From the NCBI GenBank assembly GCA_018432935.1, contig JAHDSF010000022.1, positions 1-64,000 of the forward strand: DNA of 64,000 nucleotides. The letters are read 5' to 3'. This document shows, in pieces, positions 36,999 to 46,654 of the stretch (its first letter is position 1; each line of letters begins with the position of its first letter). The translations under genes were made by a program, and so were the position numbers. The notes under the pieces are model-generated. The model did no database searches, had not been told where the DNA came from, and saw nothing but the letters and a program-made list of their open reading frames with translations. The stretch comes from Rhodospirillales bacterium (lineage in GTDB: Bacteria; Pseudomonadota; Alphaproteobacteria; Rhodospirillales; Shumkoniaceae).

Positions 36999-38309
36999 CT
37001 AGCGACCGAGCTGGAACTCGCGGTCCGGCAGGACGTGGACGCGGCGCTGCTCGGCCAGGCGTTCGGCCCGGGCGAGGTCCTGCGGGTTGAGCGTCCGGCG
37101 CAGGTCCTTGAGCCGAATCGCCGCCCCGGTGGCGCCGACCGGCTCTGCCAGGAGGAACCAGGCGCACGCCTCGACCAGGTTGCGGGCGACCCCGAAGCCG
37201 CGGGAGTAGTAGTCGGCGAGCTCGGCCTGGGCGAAGGCGTCGCCGGCGCTGGCCGCCTTCTCCAGCCAACTTGCCGATTCGGCGGCGTCGCGCGGCACCA
37301 CGATCCCCTTGGCGAACAGCTCGGCCATGATGCGGTTGCCCTCGGGCGCACCGCGGAAGCTCATGCTTTCGGCCATCGCCTTGCCGAATTCGGGATGGCG
37401 CGAGAAATGTTCGTTGCCGTAGATGTAGAGGCGGGCGAGATGGTATTCGGCAACCGCCGAGCCCTGATCGGCCGCCTGTTCCAGCAGCGTCACCGCCGCC
37501 TGCGTCTCGGCCGCGGTCGGCCGGCCCTCGAGCAGGATCGAGGCAAGCAGGCCCTGCGCCGAGGCGTTTCCGTCGTTGGCGGCGAGGTCGAGCCAGCGGA
37601 CCGCTTCGTCGCGATCCGGCGGAACACCACGGCCGTAGTAGTAGGCTTCGCCCAGCTCCAGCCACGAGAGCGTATCGCCGCCCTCGGCCCCCTGCCGCAG
37701 CTGCTCGATCGCGGCGGCGGGATTGGCTTCGACCCCGAGCCCTTCCCGGTACATGTGGGCAAGGCAGCCGCAGGCCGCGGCGCAGCCCGATTCGGCGGCG
37801 GCGCGGAACCACTCCAGCGCGGCGCGATCGTCCTGCTCGATGCCCCAGCCGTGCAGGCGGCACAGCCCCATGTTGAGCTGCGCGGTGCCGAAGTTGCGCT
37901 CGGCCGCGGCGCGGAAGCAGGCCATCGCGCGGGCGGCGTCGCGGGTCGTACCCTTGCCCTGGGCGTACATGAATCCGAGGTTGTTGAGCGACGACAGGAT
38001 CCCGGCGTCGGCCTCCTCGTGGAAGATGCTGAAGGCCTTGCCGTAATACTGGTCCGAGATCGCCGGATCGACCTCGACCCCTAGTCCGTGCTCGCTCATG
38101 AAGGCGAGGCAGAAGGCGGAATACGCTCGCCCCTTCTGGTGGATGCGTTCGAAGGTTTCGCGGGCCCCGTCGGGGTCGTAGGGCAGCCCGCGCCCGGTGA
38201 ACGACTTCTGGGCACGCTGGAGCTCAGCCCAGGCGTCCCGCTGCTCGTTGGCATCGGTGAGGTAGACGAGGGTGAAATAGCGGTCCACGGGTCGCCACCT
38301 GACGGTCAT
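36999..38309 (-). CDS. Sel1-repeat (TPR-like) protein
   Basis: The 436-residue product consists of SEL1-like repeats of about 36 residues across most of its length. Examples are AQLNMGLCRLHGWGIEQDD, ACGCLAHMYREGLGVEAN and AELADYYSRGFGVARN. Such solenoids bind partner proteins and in bacteria often serve signalling or envelope stress pathways. There is no obvious signal peptide. The ATG at 38309 has no strong Shine-Dalgarno sequence; a TTG lies 18 bases upstream. It is convergent with the receiver operon. Confidence 0.82.
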   Translation of the reverse strand: MTVRWRPVDRYFTLVYLTDANEQRDAWAELQRAQKSFTGRGLPYDPDGARETFERIHQKGRAYSAFCLAFMSEHGLGVEVDPAISDQYYGKAFSIFHEEADAGILSSLNNLGFMYAQGKGTTRDAARAMACFRAAAERNFGTAQLNMGLCRLHGWGIEQDDRAALEWFRAAAESGCAAACGCLAHMYREGLGVEANPAAAIEQLRQGAEGGDTLSWLELGEAYYYGRGVPPDRDEAVRWLDLAANDGNASAQGLLASILLEGRPTAAETQAAVTLLEQAADQGSAVAEYHLARLYIYGNEHFSRHPEFGKAMAESMSFRGAPEGNRIMAELFAKGIVVPRDAAESASWLEKAASAGDAFAQAELADYYSRGFGVARNLVEACAWFLLAEPVGATGAAIRLKDLRRTLNPQDLARAERLAEQRRVHVLPDREFQLGR

Positions 38310-38390
38310 GACACGCGCTGGGTCCAATTAGGAATTCCTGCAGTGTCGCCGGTTCGCCCACTATTGTCAAATATGTAACAGTGAAGATTT

Positions 38391-39089
38391 CTAACTCCAC
38401 GGCCCTCGCCGCCGTGCGGGCGCCAGAAATATCGCGCCCACCAGCCCGACGGCGAACCCCATGATGTGCGCCCACCAGGCGATTCCTCCGCCGCCCGTCG
38501 CTCCGCCGCCGAACGATTCCGCGCCACCCAGGATCTGGAAGCCGAACCAGATCGCCGCATAGATGAAGGCGGGCAGCGAGAACACCAGCGGCAGGATGAA
38601 GATCGGCTGCACCACGACCACGCGGGAATGGGGGAAGCGGACCATGTAGCCGCCCAGCACGCCGGCGATCGCCCCCGACGCTCCCAGCGCCGGCACCGGC
38701 GACAGCGCGTTGAAGGCGAAGTGGCCGACGCTGCCGGCGATACCGCAACCGAGATAGAAACCGAGGAAACGCAGCCGGCCCATCGCGCCCTCCAGCGGCG
38801 CCCCAAACAGCCACAGCGTCCACATGTTGAAGATCAGGTGAAGCCAGCCGCCGTGCATGAAGGTGTTGGTGAGGAACGGCAGCAGGCTGTCCGGCTCGAG
38901 CCCGGCCTGCGCCGCTATATCCGGGCGCGTGTACACCAGCGGCACCAGGGCGAACGAGTAGAGAAAGCGGAGATGGGCCGGATCGGAGAGGCCGATCTGG
39001 TAGAGGAACACGGCGCCGTTGACGAGGATCAGCCCCATCGTGACGGTCACCGAATCGCTGCTCGGCGCGGTGGTGCGGAACGGGATCAT
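38391..39089 (-). CDS. rhomboid-family intramembrane serine protease
   Basis: The 232-residue product has six to seven predicted membrane helices. The serine nucleophile is in ALGASGAIAGVLGGY, the histidine in WWAHIMGFAVG, and the conserved loop residues in TNTFMHGGWLHLIFNMW. Rhomboids cut single-pass membrane proteins within the bilayer. The substrate is unknown. It lies about 80 bases upstream of the Sel1-repeat gene on the same strand and is divergent from the OsmC gene. Confidence 0.92.
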   Translation of the reverse strand: MIPFRTTAPSSDSVTVTMGLILVNGAVFLYQIGLSDPAHLRFLYSFALVPLVYTRPDIAAQAGLEPDSLLPFLTNTFMHGGWLHLIFNMWTLWLFGAPLEGAMGRLRFLGFYLGCGIAGSVGHFAFNALSPVPALGASGAIAGVLGGYMVRFPHSRVVVVQPIFILPLVFSLPAFIYAAIWFGFQILGGAESFGGGATGGGGIAWWAHIMGFAVGLVGAIFLAPARRRGPWS

Positions 39090-39200
39090 CGGCCCTCGCG
39101 CGGTTGTCCGTCCACTGCAATATGGTGCCGGGCTGGCGGCCGGCCGCGGGATCGGCTATCACATTCCCGATGTCCCCAGCTGCAGTAGGGTTCCACCATC

Positions 39201-39620
39201 ATGAAGGTGCGCGTGAAGTGGGTCGAGGGGATGACGTTCCTCGGCGAGACCGAAAACCATCATACCGTGGTCATGGACACTAAGCCGGAGTTCGGCGGCG
39301 ACGATCGCGGCCCCAACCCGATGCAGATGCTGCTGCTGGGGGTCGGCGGCTGCACCTCGATCGATGTCGTCCAGATCCTGCGCAAGCAGCGCCAGGATGT
39401 CCGCGACTGCGTGGCCGAGATCGCCGCCGAGCGGGCCGCCGAGGCGCCGAAGGTGTTCACCAAGATCCACATCCACTTCGTCGTTCGCGGCCGCGGCGTG
39501 AAGCCCGACAAGGTGCACGAGGCGATCCGACTGTCGGCCGAGAAGTACTGCTCGGCTTCGATCATGCTGGGCAAGACCGCGGCCATCACCCACGACTTCG
39601 AGATCGTCGAGGCGGACTGA
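39201..39620 (+). CDS. OsmC/Ohr-family protein
   Basis: The 139-residue product has the OsmC fold, with the two redox cysteines in LLGVGGCTSIDVV (about residue 51) and SAEKYCSASIML (about residue 116). Members reduce organic hydroperoxides; this one resembles the YhfA branch, whose role is less clear. The stop is followed after three bases by the stop of the convergent AroE-like gene. Confidence 0.88.
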   Translation: MKVRVKWVEGMTFLGETENHHTVVMDTKPEFGGDDRGPNPMQMLLLGVGGCTSIDVVQILRKQRQDVRDCVAEIAAERAAEAPKVFTKIHIHFVVRGRGVKPDKVHEAIRLSAEKYCSASIMLGKTAAITHDFEIVEAD

Positions 39621-39623
39621 CCG

Positions 39624-40433
39624 TCACCCGAGGAAGAACGTCACGAAGGCGCCGATCTGGCCGTCGAGCATGTGGGCGCCTTCGTGGACCGCGCAGCCGC
39701 GCGCCGCGGCCTCCTTCAGGAGCCGCGTCACCGGCGGCTTCATGATGATGTCGATCACCAGCAGCCCTGGGCCCAGCGTTGCGGGGTCGATCGGCAGCGG
39801 ATCGTCCGCCTTCATTCCGAGCGGGGTGCAGTTGACCACCGTGTCGTGGCCATCGGGAACGGGCGCGCCGACCTCCACGCACACCAGGGGATGAGCTTGA
39901 GAGACGCGGCGGACCAGTGCCGCGGCACGGCCGTCGTCGACGTCGAAGACGGTGATGCGGCGGGCGCCCGCACCGGCGACGGCGTGCGCGATCGCCGCCC
40001 CGGCCCCGCCGGCCCCCAGCATCAGAAACGACCGGCCCGCGGGCTCGTGACCTCTCGCCCGCATGCCGTTGACGAAACCGAAGCCGTCCAGCATGTCGGC
40101 CGTCCAGCGGCCGTCGGCCTCGCGGCGCAGGATGTTGACGGCGCCGACCTCGCGGCCGGCCGTCAGCACCGTATCGGCGTGCTTCACGATCGCCGCCTTG
40201 TGCGGCACCGTGACCACCAGGCCGTCGAGGTTGCGGATCGCCTTGAAGCCGGCGACTGCGGCATCGAGGTCGGCCGGCGCCACGTCGGCGGCGTACATCA
40301 CCGCGTCGACGCCGCGGGCGCGGAACATCGGGTTGATGAGGTGGGGCGTCCTTGCCTGCCCGACCGGATGGCCGAGAAAGGCGTAAAGACGGGTCTCTCC
40401 GGTGATGACGAGGGACGGGGCGACGGCGGTCAT
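39624..40433 (-). CDS. aroE: shikimate dehydrogenase-like protein
   Basis: The 269-residue product has the AroE fold. Substrate-side residues Lys in VVTVPHKAAI, Asn in GAVNIL, Asp in DMLDGFG and Gln near LDGQIGAF are kept, as is the NAD(P) loop GAGGAGAAIA. The N-terminal motif that binds shikimate's carboxylate, normally S-x-S-P, reads QARTP here, so both serines are replaced by Ala and Thr. NTDG is replaced by MLDG. It may therefore act on quinate, an amino-sugar analogue or another cyclitol, and the symbol is tentative. Confidence 0.75.
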   Translation of the reverse strand: MTAVAPSLVITGETRLYAFLGHPVGQARTPHLINPMFRARGVDAVMYAADVAPADLDAAVAGFKAIRNLDGLVVTVPHKAAIVKHADTVLTAGREVGAVNILRREADGRWTADMLDGFGFVNGMRARGHEPAGRSFLMLGAGGAGAAIAHAVAGAGARRITVFDVDDGRAAALVRRVSQAHPLVCVEVGAPVPDGHDTVVNCTPLGMKADDPLPIDPATLGPGLLVIDIIMKPPVTRLLKEAAARGCAVHEGAHMLDGQIGAFVTFFLG

Positions 40434-40543
40434 GCGGGACGAATCCGTGGCTGGAATCGGGCGCCCAATAGAGCGCACGCGCCGCGGCGGCGCAAGCCCC
40501 GGTCCTCCCCGCCGGGGAAGGACCGGGGCTCGGCCAGACAGTT

Positions 40544-42529
40544 CTACAGCAGGCTCTTCGCCTTGGCGGCAACCTGGGCGCCGGTGAAGCCGAACTGCTC
40601 GAACAACGCCTTGTCGGGAGCCGACATGCCGAATGTGGTCATGCCGACCAGGGCGCCGTCCGGACCGAGGATCTCGCCCCAGCCGAGCGGCGAGGCCGCT
40701 TCGACCCCGAGCCGCGCCACGCCGGCCGGCAGCAACGCCTCGCGGGCGGCGGCGGGCTGGGCGAGGAAGATCTCGCGGCACGGCATCGAGACGACCCGGG
40801 TGCCGATGCCGCCTTCCTCGAGCAGGTCGCGGGCCTGCATGGCGATCGCCACCTCGCCGCCGGTGGCGATCAGCACCATCCGCAGCTTGCCCTTGGCCTC
40901 GGCCAGCACGTAGGCGCCGCGCCGGGACAGGTTCTCGTCGGTGTGCTCGAGGCGAAGCGTCGGCAGCGGCTGCCGGCTCAGCGACAGCACGGTCGGACCG
41001 TTCGCGTTTTCGAGGGCAAGCTGCCAGCACTCGGCGGTCTCGACCGCGTCGGCCGGGCGCAGCACCAGCACATTGGGAACCGCCCGCAGCGCCGGCAGAT
41101 GCTCGATCGACTGGTGGGTGGGGCCGTCCTCGCCGAGGCCGATCGAATCGTGGGTCATGACGAAGATCGAGCGCACCTTCATCAACGCGGCCAGCCGGAT
41201 TGCCGGCTTGCAGTAGTCGGTGAAGGTGAGGAACGAGCCGCCGTAGGGGATGAACCCGCCGTGAATGGCGATGCCGTTCATGGCCGCGGCCATGCCGTGC
41301 TCGCGCACCCCGTAGTGCAGGTAGTTGCCGCCGTACTCGCCGGCGCGCAGCACCTTGCTGACCTTGGTCCAGGTGTTGTTGGCCGGGGTCAGGTCGGCGG
41401 ACCCGCCGATCAGGCTGGGGATCGCCGGCGCCAGCGACTCCAGGGCGCGGCCCGACATCATGCGGGTCGGCCCGACCGGCTTCTCGGCGCTGGCGGTCCG
41501 CTTGACCTCGTTGATCAGCTTGGACAGGTCGTTGGGCAGCCTGCCCTCGACATGGGCAAGAAAGCCTTCCCGCACCGCAGGCGCGGCGGCGGCGAAGCGG
41601 CCCTGCCAGGCGTCGCGTTCCGCGGCGCCGCGGCGGCCGGCGACACCCCAGGCGTCACGCACCGCAGCCGGCACCTCGAACGGGCCGTAGTTCCAGCCCA
41701 GCGCCTTCTTGGTCCGTGCCGTCTCCTCGGATCCGAAGGCTCCGGAATGGGCGGCCGCCTTGCCCTCGCGGGACGGCGAGCCGAGGCCGATCTTGGTCTT
41801 GCAGACGACCAGGGTCGGGCGGTCGGACGCCTTCGCCTTCTGCATCACGGCCTCGAGGGCGGCGTAGTCGTGGCCATCGACCTCGAGGGTGTTCCAGCCG
41901 TAGGAGCGGAAACGCATCGCCGTGTCGTCGCCGCAGGCGATGTCGATCGGGCCGTCGATCGAAACCTGGTTGTAGTCGTACAGCACGATCAGCCGCGACA
42001 GCCGCAACGAACCCGCCAGCGAGCCAGCCTCGTGGCTGACCCCTTCCATGAAGTCGCCGTCGCCGGCCAGCACCCAGGTGTAATGGTCGACCAGGGCATC
42101 GCCGAAGCGGGCGTTGAGGGCGCGCTCGGCGATCGCCATGCCGACCGCCGTCGCCAGACCCTGGCCGAGCGGTCCGGTGGTCATCTCGACGCCGGTCTTG
42201 ACGTCGACCTCGGGGTGGCCGGGCGTGAGCGAGCCCTTCTGGCGGAAGTTCTTGACCTGATCCAGGGTCATCCCCGGGTAGCCGGCGAGATGGCTGAGCG
42301 CGTACAGCATCGCCGAGGCGTGGCCGGCGGAGAGGACGAAGCGGTCGCGGTCGTGCCATTCGGGATTGGCGGCATCGTACCTGAGTACGCGGGTGTAGAG
42401 GACCGTCGCGATGTCGGCAGCGCCGAGCGGCATTCCCGGATGGCCGGAATTGGCGGCGTCGATGGCATCGATCGACAGCGCGCGCACGGCATTGGCCATG
42501 TCGCGCAACGAGATGGCGGGGACGGACAT
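40544..42529 (-). CDS. tkt: transketolase
   Basis: The 661-residue product is a full-length thiamine diphosphate transketolase of the pentose phosphate pathway. The cofactor motif starts with [14 protein letters not shown] and ends with LIVLYDYN. Histidines in [21 protein letters not shown] and [16 protein letters not shown] match the active site. It moves two-carbon units between sugar phosphates. The gene starts 20 bases after the ABC ATPase gene, so the two are co-transcribed. Usual neighbours such as gap and pgk are absent. Confidence 0.96.
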   Translation of the reverse strand: MSVPAISLRDMANAVRALSIDAIDAANSGHPGMPLGAADIATVLYTRVLRYDAANPEWHDRDRFVLSAGHASAMLYALSHLAGYPGMTLDQVKNFRQKGSLTPGHPEVDVKTGVEMTTGPLGQGLATAVGMAIAERALNARFGDALVDHYTWVLAGDGDFMEGVSHEAGSLAGSLRLSRLIVLYDYNQVSIDGPIDIACGDDTAMRFRSYGWNTLEVDGHDYAALEAVMQKAKASDRPTLVVCKTKIGLGSPSREGKAAAHSGAFGSEETARTKKALGWNYGPFEVPAAVRDAWGVAGRRGAAERDAWQGRFAAAAPAVREGFLAHVEGRLPNDLSKLINEVKRTASAEKPVGPTRMMSGRALESLAPAIPSLIGGSADLTPANNTWTKVSKVLRAGEYGGNYLHYGVREHGMAAAMNGIAIHGGFIPYGGSFLTFTDYCKPAIRLAALMKVRSIFVMTHDSIGLGEDGPTHQSIEHLPALRAVPNVLVLRPADAVETAECWQLALENANGPTVLSLSRQPLPTLRLEHTDENLSRRGAYVLAEAKGKLRMVLIATGGEVAIAMQARDLLEEGGIGTRVVSMPCREIFLAQPAAAREALLPAGVARLGVEAASPLGWGEILGPDGALVGMTTFGMSAPDKALFEQFGFTGAQVAAKAKSLL

Positions 42530-42549
42530 ATCGATATCTTCTCCAGGGT

Positions 42550-43644
42550 TCAGGCGGGAACGAGTCGCCGAGTGGTCTCGGCGTCGAACAGATGCACTTT
42601 GGCGGGGTCGATCACGAGCTGCAACGAATCTCCCGACGCCCTCACTTTACCGGGCTCGACGCGCGCCGTCACCTCTTTGCCGCCCAGCGGCAGGTGGGCG
42701 AGGGTGTCGGAACCCAGCGGCTCCACCACCTCGACCCGCGAGTCCACGATCCACGGGCGCTCGGCGCACTCGTCCGGCCGCGCCCGCATGTGCTCGGGCC
42801 TGATGCCGGCGGTCAGCGGCTTGCCGCCGCGACGGGCGAGCATGCCCTGCAGGCGCTGCGGCGCCGGGAAGACGGCACCGTCGTGAAAGCGGATCCGGTC
42901 ACCTTCGGGGACGCATGGCAGGAAGTTCATGGTCGGCGCCCCGATGAACCCGGCGACGAAGACGTTGTCGGGGTTGCGGTAAATCTCCTCGGGCTCGCCG
43001 ACCTGCTCGATAATGCCGTCGCGAAGCACCACCATGCGATCGGCCAGGGTCATCGCTTCCACCTGGTCGTGAGTGACGTAGACCATCGTCGTCTGCAGGT
43101 CGCGGTGCAGCCGCTTGATTTCGGTCCGCATGTCGACGCGCAGCTTGGCGTCGAGATTGCTGAGCGGCTCGTCGAACAGGAACGCGTTGGGCCGCCGCAC
43201 GATGGCGCGGCCCATCGCGACGCGCTGCCGCTGCCCGCCGGAGAGCTGGCCGGGGCGCCGCTCCAGGAAGCTGCCGATCTGCAGCACCTGGGCCGCCTGC
43301 TTGACGCGCTCGACGATGTCGCTCCAGGCGAAGCGGCGCATGCGCAGGCCGAAGCCCATGTTGTCGCCGACCGACATGTGCGGATAGAGGGCGTAGTCCT
43401 GGAACACCATCGCGATCTCGCGCTGCCGCGGCTCGAGGTCGTTGACGACGGTGCCGCCGATGCGAATCTCGCCGTCGGTGATCTCCTCCAGCCCGGCGAC
43501 CATGCGGAGCAGCGTCGACTTGCCGCATCCCGACGGGCCGACCAGGACGACGAACTCGCGGTCGTGCACGGTGAGGTCGATGCCGTGCACCACCTCCACC
43601 GCGCCGAACTTCTTGACGACCTTGGAAAGGACGATCTCGGACAA
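42550..43644 (-). CDS. ugpC: sugar ABC transporter ATP-binding protein (MalK/UgpC type)
   Basis: The 364-residue product has Walker A (GPSGCGKSTLL), the Q-loop, the signature LSGGQRQRVAMGRA, Walker B (FLFDEPLSNLDA) and the switch histidine in VTHDQ. The C-terminal TOBE/regulatory domain has GIRPEHM, the MalK-type marker. It energises uptake by the permeases encoded divergently at 45.7-47.5 kb. The symbol reflects family only; the substrate is unknown. Confidence 0.9.
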   Translation of the reverse strand: MSEIVLSKVVKKFGAVEVVHGIDLTVHDREFVVLVGPSGCGKSTLLRMVAGLEEITDGEIRIGGTVVNDLEPRQREIAMVFQDYALYPHMSVGDNMGFGLRMRRFAWSDIVERVKQAAQVLQIGSFLERRPGQLSGGQRQRVAMGRAIVRRPNAFLFDEPLSNLDAKLRVDMRTEIKRLHRDLQTTMVYVTHDQVEAMTLADRMVVLRDGIIEQVGEPEEIYRNPDNVFVAGFIGAPTMNFLPCVPEGDRIRFHDGAVFPAPQRLQGMLARRGGKPLTAGIRPEHMRARPDECAERPWIVDSRVEVVEPLGSDTLAHLPLGGKEVTARVEPGKVRASGDSLQLVIDPAKVHLFDAETTRRLVPA

Positions 43645-43702
43645 GGGCTTCCTCCGAGCCGACGGCGGCGACTCATTCTTCGTTGAACCTGACGGAAGGA
43701 AA

Positions 43703-43728
43703 TGATAGCATTATCTATAGCAAAATCA
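43703..43728. promoter_or_regulatory. AT-rich operator/promoter region between divergent ABC units
   Basis: In an AT-rich 40-base island, ATAGCATT and ATAGCAAA form direct repeats separated by ATCT, with partial dyad symmetry (TGaTA...TAgCA). The position, between the ATPase start and the GntR start, is what one expects for the regulator's binding site. Confidence 0.4.
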
Positions 43729-43744
43729 ATAACGGCCTTGGCGG

Positions 43745-44434
43745 ATGACGTCCACCAGCACCAAGAAGCTGAGCAAGAGCGAGGGCGTGTACAACGCGCT
43801 GCGGCGCGCGATCATCCTGGGAGAGCTGCGCCCTGCCGAGCCGCTGGGCGAGCTTCAGGTGGCGCAGAGCCATCGCTGCAGCCAGGGCCCCGTGCGCGAG
43901 GCAATGCTGAAGCTGCAGGAGGAGGGGCTGGTCAACCGGTTCGGCTACCGCGGCACCATCGTGGCGGCGATCACGCCCGAGGAAATCGGCGAGATGCTGC
44001 TGCTGCGCAAGCTGATCGAGACCCGAGGTGCCGTCTACTCGCTGCCGCGCATGGACGAGCGCACGCTGAACGCCCTCTCGACCATCGTTCACGAGATGGA
44101 AGCGGTCGCCGGCGAAGACGACGAGTTCGCGCTCAGCGAGCTCGACCGCCGGTTCCATCTCGAGCTGTTCCGGCGCTCCGGTCTCGGCACTCTCGAGCCG
44201 ATCCTGCAGCGCTGCCTGCTCCACGTCCACCGCTACAAGATCCTGCAGTCCCCCGGAGTGCGGACCCTGCAGGAGACCGCCGCCGGCCACTGGCCGATCC
44301 TGAGCGCGATCGGCAGCGGCGACGTCGCCGCCGTGAAGACGGCGATCTCCCATCACATCGACACCATCTGCGGCGACACCTTGCCTTTGCGTCCCGGCGG
44401 ATTCGACACCCGCGAGATCCGCCCATTCGAATGA
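43745..44434 (+). CDS. GntR-family regulator, FadR/FCD subfamily
   Basis: The 229-residue product has an N-terminal winged helix-turn-helix (about 10-75, with VREAMLKLQEEGLV as the wing entry). An FCD effector domain follows at 90-215, in which DRRFHLELF, HVHRY, GHWPIL and SHHI supply the Asp and His residues that bind a metal in related proteins. FCD regulators sense small acids or sugar acids. It is the first gene of the plus-strand transporter unit and divergent from the ATPase-tkt unit, so it probably controls both. Confidence 0.88.
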   Translation: MTSTSTKKLSKSEGVYNALRRAIILGELRPAEPLGELQVAQSHRCSQGPVREAMLKLQEEGLVNRFGYRGTIVAAITPEEIGEMLLLRKLIETRGAVYSLPRMDERTLNALSTIVHEMEAVAGEDDEFALSELDRRFHLELFRRSGLGTLEPILQRCLLHVHRYKILQSPGVRTLQETAAGHWPILSAIGSGDVAAVKTAISHHIDTICGDTLPLRPGGFDTREIRPFE

Positions 44435-44467
44435 ACAAGCCTGAAGAGCTGATAAGGAGGAACCTTG

Positions 44468-45664
44468 ATGCGTAAATCGTTGCTGGCCTTCGCGGCCGTG
44501 GCCGGGCTTTCCTTCGGCGCCGGAGCGGCGGACCAGAAGATCACCTTCTGGTACCACTTCGACAATCCCGAGAACCCGATCAAGAGCCTGGTAGCCAAGT
44601 TCGAGGCCGAGAACCCCGGAATCAAGGTCGAGGCCCAGAACATCCCCTGGAACACCTACTTCGAGCAGATGGACACCGCGATCATCGGCGGCAAGGCGCC
44701 GGACGTCGCCATGGTCAAGCTGTGGAAGCTGCCGCAGCTCCTCGAGATGGAAGCCATCGTCCCGCTCGACGACTACATCGCCAAGTGGCCGGACAAGGCC
44801 GACGTGCTACCGAACCTGTGGGACATCAACAAGGCCCCGAACGGCAAGCACTACTACCTGCCGATCCAGTACGTGGTGCTGTACCTCTATTACCGCACCG
44901 ACCTTTTCCAGGCCGCCGGCCTGCAGCCGCCGAAGACTCCCGACGAGTTCCTGGCCGCCGCCAAGAAGCTGACCAAGGACGGCGTCTACGGCTACGGCAT
45001 GCGCGGCGCCAAGGGCGGGCACGACTACTTCCTGCCGTTCGTGATCGCGATGGGCGCCAAGATGGAGAAGGGCGGCTGGACCTCGCCGGCGGCGATCAAG
45101 GCTGCCGAGTGGTTCGTCGACATGCACCGCGTCCACAAGGTGTTCCCGCCGTCCGCCCCGAACGACGGCTTCAACGAGGTCCTCGGCGCCTTGAAGGCCG
45201 GCAAGACCGCGATGACCATCCACCACATCGGCTCGGCGAAGACCGTTGCCGAGGCGCTGGGCGACAAGGTCTCGGCGGTTCCGGTGCCGACGGCCAATGG
45301 CAAGGGCTGGACCTCGTTCGGCGACGAATCGACCGCCATCTTCGCGCAGTCGAAGAACAAGGACGCCGCCTGGAAGTGGATCTCGTTCCTGTCGACGGCC
45401 GACAACAACAACGAGTTCAACAAGGCGACCGGCCAGATGCCGGTGACCAAGTCGGGCACGGCGAAGTGGACCCTGCACGAGAAGCGCTTCGTCGACGCCA
45501 CGGTCGCCTCGCTGCCGCTGGCCGGCATCCTGCCGCTGGTCCCCGAGACCGGCGAGTTCACCAACGCGGTGTGGCCGACCAACATGCAGCGCGCTCTGCT
45601 GGGCGAGATCACGCCCAAGCAGATGATGGAGAACTTCGAAAACCTGTTCTACGGCAAGAAGTAG
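44468..45664 (+). CDS. sugar ABC transporter substrate-binding protein
   Basis: The 398-residue precursor has a signal peptide cleaved near residue 22 (GAGA). It is a family 1 solute-binding protein, with the IPWNTYFEQMDTAIIGGKAP-type binding region near 65, tryptophans along the cleft, and FNEVLGALKAGKTAM. The ligand is not evident; maltose-like, glycerol-phosphate or polyol groups are all possible. The start is ATG at 44468 seven bases after AAGGAGG; TTG at 44465 is too close. A 26-base palindrome follows. Confidence 0.88.
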   Translation: MRKSLLAFAAVAGLSFGAGAADQKITFWYHFDNPENPIKSLVAKFEAENPGIKVEAQNIPWNTYFEQMDTAIIGGKAPDVAMVKLWKLPQLLEMEAIVPLDDYIAKWPDKADVLPNLWDINKAPNGKHYYLPIQYVVLYLYYRTDLFQAAGLQPPKTPDEFLAAAKKLTKDGVYGYGMRGAKGGHDYFLPFVIAMGAKMEKGGWTSPAAIKAAEWFVDMHRVHKVFPPSAPNDGFNEVLGALKAGKTAMTIHHIGSAKTVAEALGDKVSAVPVPTANGKGWTSFGDESTAIFAQSKNKDAAWKWISFLSTADNNNEFNKATGQMPVTKSGTAKWTLHEKRFVDATVASLPLAGILPLVPETGEFTNAVWPTNMQRALLGEITPKQMMENFENLFYGKK

Positions 45665-45673
45665 CTCCGGGAT

Positions 45674-45699
45674 GCGGGACGCCCGGCCGGGCGTCCCGC
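45674..45699 (+). other. perfect 26-base palindrome between binding protein and permease genes
   Basis: GCGGGACGCCCGG is followed directly by its exact reverse complement. The hairpin lies nine bases after the binding-protein stop and 29 before the next gene. Such structures protect the upstream mRNA or part-terminate transcription, so that the binding protein is made in excess of the permeases. Confidence 0.65.
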
Positions 45700-45727
45700 G
45701 CCTCCTTTCCACCATACTGCCGCCAAG

Positions 45728-46654
45728 ATGATGCCGACACTCGAGAACGCGCCCGCCACCGCCCCGACTTCCCGGGGGCGGCGCCGGAAATTCCGGATCC
45801 TGCCCTACGTGCTGGTCTCGCCGGCCGTCCTGGCGACCATGTTCATCATCTTCCTGCCGATGCTGCAGGCCGGCTTCATGAGCCTGCACAAGTACATCCT
45901 CTACCGCCCCAAGGACACGCCCTTCATCTTCCTCGACAACTACATCCGGGCCTTCGGCGACGAGGTGTTCTGGATCTCGCTGAAGCAGACCCTGATCTGG
46001 ATCGGGCTGACGGTGCCGCTGCAGGCGCTGCTCGGGCTGGTGACCGCGCTGCTCCTGAACCAGGAGTTCCCGTGGCGGGCGGTCGCACGCGGTCTCATCA
46101 TCGTGCCGTGGGCGCTGCCCAGCGTGGTGATCGGACTGATGTGGTCGTGGATCTACCACCCCAGCTACGGGGTGCTGAACGACCTCCTGCTGCGGGTCGG
46201 CCTGCTTGGCAGCGCGATGCCGTGGCTGGCCAACCCGGACACCGCGCTGTACTCGATCATCGTCGCCCTGATGTGGCAGGGCTTTCCGTTCTTCGCGGTG
46301 ATGTTCCTGGCCGGCCTGCAGGCAATCCCCAAGAGCTACTACGAGGCCGCCCAGATCGACGGCGCCTCGACCTGGCAGCAGTTCCGCCACATCACCCTGC
46401 CGGGGCTTAGCGGGGTGATGGTCACCGCCTTCCTGCTGCGCATCATCTGGGTCGCCAACTCGATCGACGTCATCTACGTGATGACCGGCGGCGGGCCCGG
46501 GTACAACACGCACACTCTTCCCCTCTACTCCTTCATCCGGGTGCGCAGCGCGATGGACTTCGGCTACGGATCGGCGCTCGCGGTGATCTTCACGCTGATG
46601 CTGCTGGCAGCCGTCGTCATCTACCTGCGCCGGGTCGGGAAGGACATCCGCTGA
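45728..46654 (+). CDS. sugar ABC transporter permease (inner, MalF-like)
   Basis: The 308-residue inner-membrane protein has six predicted membrane helices. The EAA loop reads YYEAAQIDGASTWQQF and contacts the ATPase. The first ~25 residues are an Arg-rich cytoplasmic tail. ATGs at 45728 and 45731 are both possible. Its last codons overlap the next permease (ATGA). Confidence 0.9.
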   Translation: MMPTLENAPATAPTSRGRRRKFRILPYVLVSPAVLATMFIIFLPMLQAGFMSLHKYILYRPKDTPFIFLDNYIRAFGDEVFWISLKQTLIWIGLTVPLQALLGLVTALLLNQEFPWRAVARGLIIVPWALPSVVIGLMWSWIYHPSYGVLNDLLLRVGLLGSAMPWLANPDTALYSIIVALMWQGFPFFAVMFLAGLQAIPKSYYEAAQIDGASTWQQFRHITLPGLSGVMVTAFLLRIIWVANSIDVIYVMTGGGPGYNTHTLPLYSFIRVRSAMDFGYGSALAVIFTLMLLAAVVIYLRRVGKDIR

